Shown in pieces: positions 6,908 to 9,124 of a DNA stretch of 9,124 nucleotides. Numbering within the stretch: the first letter of the stretch is position 1; each line of letters starts with the position of its first letter. Below the pieces are notes generated by a model, which was given only the letters and a program-made list of their open reading frames with translations, was not told where the DNA came from and searched no databases. The position numbers were made by a program, and so were the translations under genes. The stretch spans positions 1 through 9,124 of the forward strand of contig CAMDDI010000132.1 of assembly GCA_945890905.1 (NCBI GenBank). The letters run 5' to 3'. This DNA comes from Bacteriovorax stolpii (GTDB taxonomy: Bacteria; Bdellovibrionota; Bacteriovoracia; Bacteriovoracales; Bacteriovoracaceae).

Positions 6908-6929
6908 AATAATGCAAGCTAGCATAATT
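6908..6929. promoter_or_regulatory. Operator-like imperfect dyad in the divergent promoter region
   Basis: The half-sites AATAATGCAAG (6908-6918) and CTAGCATAATT (6919-6929) are inverted copies matching at nine of 11 positions, with no spacer. The dyad touches the candidate -35 of the rightward helicase gene (6928-6933) and overlaps candidate -10 boxes of the leftward operon (6921-6926 and 6909-6914). This placement would suit a dimeric regulator controlling both units. The half-sites are AT-rich and faintly Fur-box-like, but the match is too loose to name a regulator. Confidence 0.4.
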
Positions 6930-6957
6930 GACGAAAGTCTGCCTAATAATTTATGGT
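6928..6957 (+). promoter_or_regulatory. dinG: Candidate sigma-70 promoter of the dinG-type gene
   Basis: TTGACG (6928-6933; five of six match the -35 consensus) is followed after 18 bases by TATGGT (6952-6957; four of six match the -10 consensus). The predicted leader is about 30 bases, containing AAGGG at 6984-6988 before the ATG at 6995. The leftward operon must also start in this 109-base gap; TTATTA (6949-6944) and TATGCT (6926-6921), 17 bases apart, are its best but weak candidate. Confidence 0.4.
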
Positions 6958-6994
6958 AATGTCTCGATTTGTCACTTCGCATAAAGGGTAAAAA

Positions 6995-9124
6995 ATGGCG
7001 CTGGGTTCATGGGCGGTCCTCGATATTGAAACCACAGGTGTTCATGCTGCGACAGATGAAATAATTGATATTGGTTTTTTACAATTCCAAGACACAAAAC
7101 TTGTCCGAACTTACAGCTCCCTGGTTCGTCCCGAGAATCTTGTGTCGTCGTTTATCACCAAGCTCACCGGCATCAGTAATGATCTTCTGAAAAAAGCACC
7201 TCCTTGGGCGCAAGTTGAACCTGAACTTTTAACTCTAGAGTCTCACTCTCTTCTCGCGCACAACGCAAATTTTGAGGAGAGTTTTCTTAAGCGCTACTTT
7301 GATCGGCTACCAGCAGTTCACCCGCGGGAGAGTTATCAAGATTCCATTTTTTATCTGGCCCTTTTATTTCCTGAATCTTCTACACTCAATCTAGAATACT
7401 TTATTAATTTGTTAGGCATAGCTGAGAAAGAAGAACATCGTGGATTGGCCGACTCACGGGATCTTTTAAAAACCATTCTGGTGGCAACCTATTTGACTTA
7501 TCAGGACCGCGAGTTTCGCATGAAACTCACTGAGGTCTTTTCAGAGTTTCCCTCTGAGTTTTGGTATAAGAGTTTCTTTTATCTTACTCCCACTGAATTA
7601 GAAGAAATTGGTGAGCAGATAGATTTCTCAGTAAGTGAATATGCCAAAAAACATATTCAAAGTTTGAAGAAAGATAACCTAGAGAAAACAGAGAAACTAA
7701 ATTTTGATAAGTCTTTCTCAGGCCAAAATATTCAAAGTATTCTTAAATCTGAATCAGAAATAAATAAGCTTCTTCCTCATTACAAGCACCGTATATCTCA
7801 AGAGTCACTGGCACTGAAAGTAGGTCAGGCGTTCAAAAATAAAATCCACGCTCTTATTCAAGCTCCTACGGGAACGGGTAAGACCATGGGGTATTTGCTT
7901 CCTTCGTTTCTCTTTAGCCTGAGTGAGAAAGAAACCTGCTTGGTGGCCACAGGAACAAAAACACTTCAAGATCAGGCCTTGGCCAAAGATGTCCCCCAAA
8001 TGAAGAAGTTATTAAATCTTGGAGATGAAGCCAAAGTTGTTAAACTCATTGGATCAAATAATCATTTGTGCGAACTCTTATTCCGAGAAGATGCCTCTGA
8101 ATCGAGCTTTCTTGTGCCGTTTACTGAAACGTTTGCAAAAGCCTATTTCGATATGCTCTTTTTCTATAACTCTCGAGTGCCCTATGAGAAAAAGCTCACC
8201 CGTGAGCAACTACCTTTTGTTCTCAAGAAACTGAGCCCAGAGTTTGCTGAAAAAGAAATGAATTTGGCCGTAGACTACCGCGCCTGCGCAGGACCAAGTT
8301 GTCCTTTATCAGATCACTGCTCATATGTTCAGGGTTTAAAAGAGGCCAAAGAGGCCAAGCTCATCATCGGGAACCATGCGCTGATGCTCAACTGGCCTCG
8401 AAGCCTACCGCGCCCTCAGTATATTGTGGTAGATGAGGCCCATCGATTAGAAAACGAAGCCACTAAGGCTTACACCATCGAAGTTTCTCATCATAATCTA
8501 GAGTCATTTCAAAAAAATATCCCTCAAGGGATGGGAGCGCTGATTTATTTGCTCTCAAGTATGGAGGAAGAGTTTGGGGGAGCAGTTGAAGACAGAATCA
8601 CTGCTATTCGCGAGCAGACTCAATTTAATTTGAGAATGCTCCGTGATCATTTTGAAGGATTGCCCAATGTCATTGAGTCATATTTCAAAAAACTTCCAAA
8701 TTATAATCCGGCCTATTCAAACGAGCTTCCGTTTCCCAAAAAATCAGAACTCAAAGACCCCTTATCTGCGGCCATCTTAAATCATATAGAGAGTCTGCAT
8801 TTTATTTTAACAACTCTCTATGAACTCTACATGCCCTACATGTCTCGCTGGGAAAATCGTGATTTTAAAAACGAAACTCAGAAGTTAAAAGCATGGGCCG
8901 TTTTTGAAACAAATTTCGGAGTCTTAGAAAAATTAGTGTCGGCGTTTAAGCACTATCTTGATTTACCTAATGATTGGTCCACTATTTTAAAATACTCAGA
9001 AAATGATAACTACACCCTTGAATCTTCGCCCATTGACGTAGGAAAGAAGATCCACGACGAGCTTTTAATGTTGAGCTCCTCAGTGGTTTTCACCTCAGCA
9101 ACTCTCGGAAACGCTTCCGGGGAT
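6995..9124 (+). CDS. dinG: DnaQ exonuclease-DinG helicase fusion, 3' end cut by the window
   Basis: The frame is open for 710 codons to the window edge; about 200 more are expected. The ATG has AAGGG six bases upstream and an in-frame TAA at 6989-6991. Residues 6-165 form a DEDDh exonuclease: D10 and E12 (LDIETTG), HNANFE (89-94), and H148 with D153. Residues from about 266 form an XPD/DinG superfamily 2 helicase: RISQ (266-269), Walker A APTGTGKT (290-297), DEAH (480-483), and SATLG at the edge. Cysteines C359, C431, C436 and C442 keep the E. coli DinG spacing (C-x4-C-x5-C for the last three), so a [4Fe-4S] cluster is expected. Such helicases unwind forked DNA, R-loops or G-quadruplexes 5'-3'. 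The exonuclease has Glu (E94) where family members normally have the catalytic Asp. Helicase activity with a cluster is likely; exonuclease activity is uncertain. Confidence 0.93.
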   Translation, partial: MALGSWAVLDIETTGVHAATDEIIDIGFLQFQDTKLVRTYSSLVRPENLVSSFITKLTGISNDLLKKAPPWAQVEPELLTLESHSLLAHNANFEESFLKRYFDRLPAVHPRESYQDSIFYLALLFPESSTLNLEYFINLLGIAEKEEHRGLADSRDLLKTILVATYLTYQDREFRMKLTEVFSEFPSEFWYKSFFYLTPTELEEIGEQIDFSVSEYAKKHIQSLKKDNLEKTEKLNFDKSFSGQNIQSILKSESEINKLLPHYKHRISQESLALKVGQAFKNKIHALIQAPTGTGKTMGYLLPSFLFSLSEKETCLVATGTKTLQDQALAKDVPQMKKLLNLGDEAKVVKLIGSNNHLCELLFREDASESSFLVPFTETFAKAYFDMLFFYNSRVPYEKKLTREQLPFVLKKLSPEFAEKEMNLAVDYRACAGPSCPLSDHCSYVQGLKEAKEAKLIIGNHALMLNWPRSLPRPQYIVVDEAHRLENEATKAYTIEVSHHNLESFQKNIPQGMGALIYLLSSMEEEFGGAVEDRITAIREQTQFNLRMLRDHFEGLPNVIESYFKKLPNYNPAYSNELPFPKKSELKDPLSAAILNHIESLHFILTTLYELYMPYMSRWENRDFKNETQKLKAWAVFETNFGVLEKLVSAFKHYLDLPNDWSTILKYSENDNYTLESSPIDVGKKIHDELLMLSSSVVFTSATLGNASGD

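Noticed and set aside
6740..6982. Leftward 80-codon frame overlapping the membrane protein gene and the divergent promoter region
   Set aside because: It overlaps the 130-residue membrane protein in another frame, has no family pattern, and would cover the promoter region of both units.
7805..8234. Two short frames (leftward 7805-7999, rightward 8019-8234) within the helicase gene
   Set aside because: Both are shadows of the DnaQ-DinG reading frame, which carries Walker A and Fe-S motifs across the same bases.
1..9124. CRISPR arrays, insertion sequences, tRNA or rRNA genes, attachment sites
   Set aside because: No regularly spaced direct repeats, transposase motifs, terminal inverted repeats or tRNA-like cloverleaf sequences were seen; almost all bases are in coherent coding regions.

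Overview
The window is AT-rich bacterial DNA, densely packed with genes that mostly have good AGGAG-type ribosome binding sites. The mix of genes suggests a Gram-negative proteobacterium-like organism: a BolA protein next to a CGFS monothiol glutaredoxin, a FAD-type protoporphyrinogen oxidase, a DnaQ-DinG fusion, and large exported proteins with plain Sec signal peptides. The overall impression is of Bdellovibrionota (Bdellovibrio or Bacteriovorax-like). This is inference from gene content and style; no marker gene in the window proves it.

Layout, left to right. (1) Positions 1-51 hold the first 17 codons of a leftward gene with a signal-peptide-like N-terminus. A 250-base divergent intergenic region follows, containing a perfect 10-bp hairpin with a T-run on the minus strand. 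(2) Positions 302-3775 hold two rightward genes 3 bases apart. They encode exported proteins of 595 and 560 residues that look like distant paralogues. Their alternating beta patterns and a shared central motif suggest the lipid-binding TULIP fold (BPI/LBP-like). (3) Positions 6885-3772 hold a compact leftward operon: small four-helix membrane protein, BolA, CGFS glutaredoxin, protoporphyrinogen oxidase, SAM methyltransferase. Spacings are -1, +3, +14 and -4 bases. Its last stop codon overlaps the stop codon of the second TULIP-like gene in a CTAG tetranucleotide. (4) A 109-base divergent promoter region contains an operator-like dyad. (5) From 6995 to the right edge runs a rightward DnaQ-DinG helicase gene, cut off by the window end at the SAT motif.

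How the genes fit together: the leftward operon centres on iron cofactors. BolA and CGFS glutaredoxin form the known [2Fe-2S] partner pair, the oxidase makes protoporphyrin IX for heme, and the membrane protein has conserved-looking histidines. The divergent helicase keeps all four cysteines expected for a [4Fe-4S] cluster. The TULIP-like pair is a separate transcription unit facing the envelope or outside of the cell. The most novel content is this exported pair. The dyad between the iron-cofactor operon and the helicase is the best candidate for an undescribed regulatory link.
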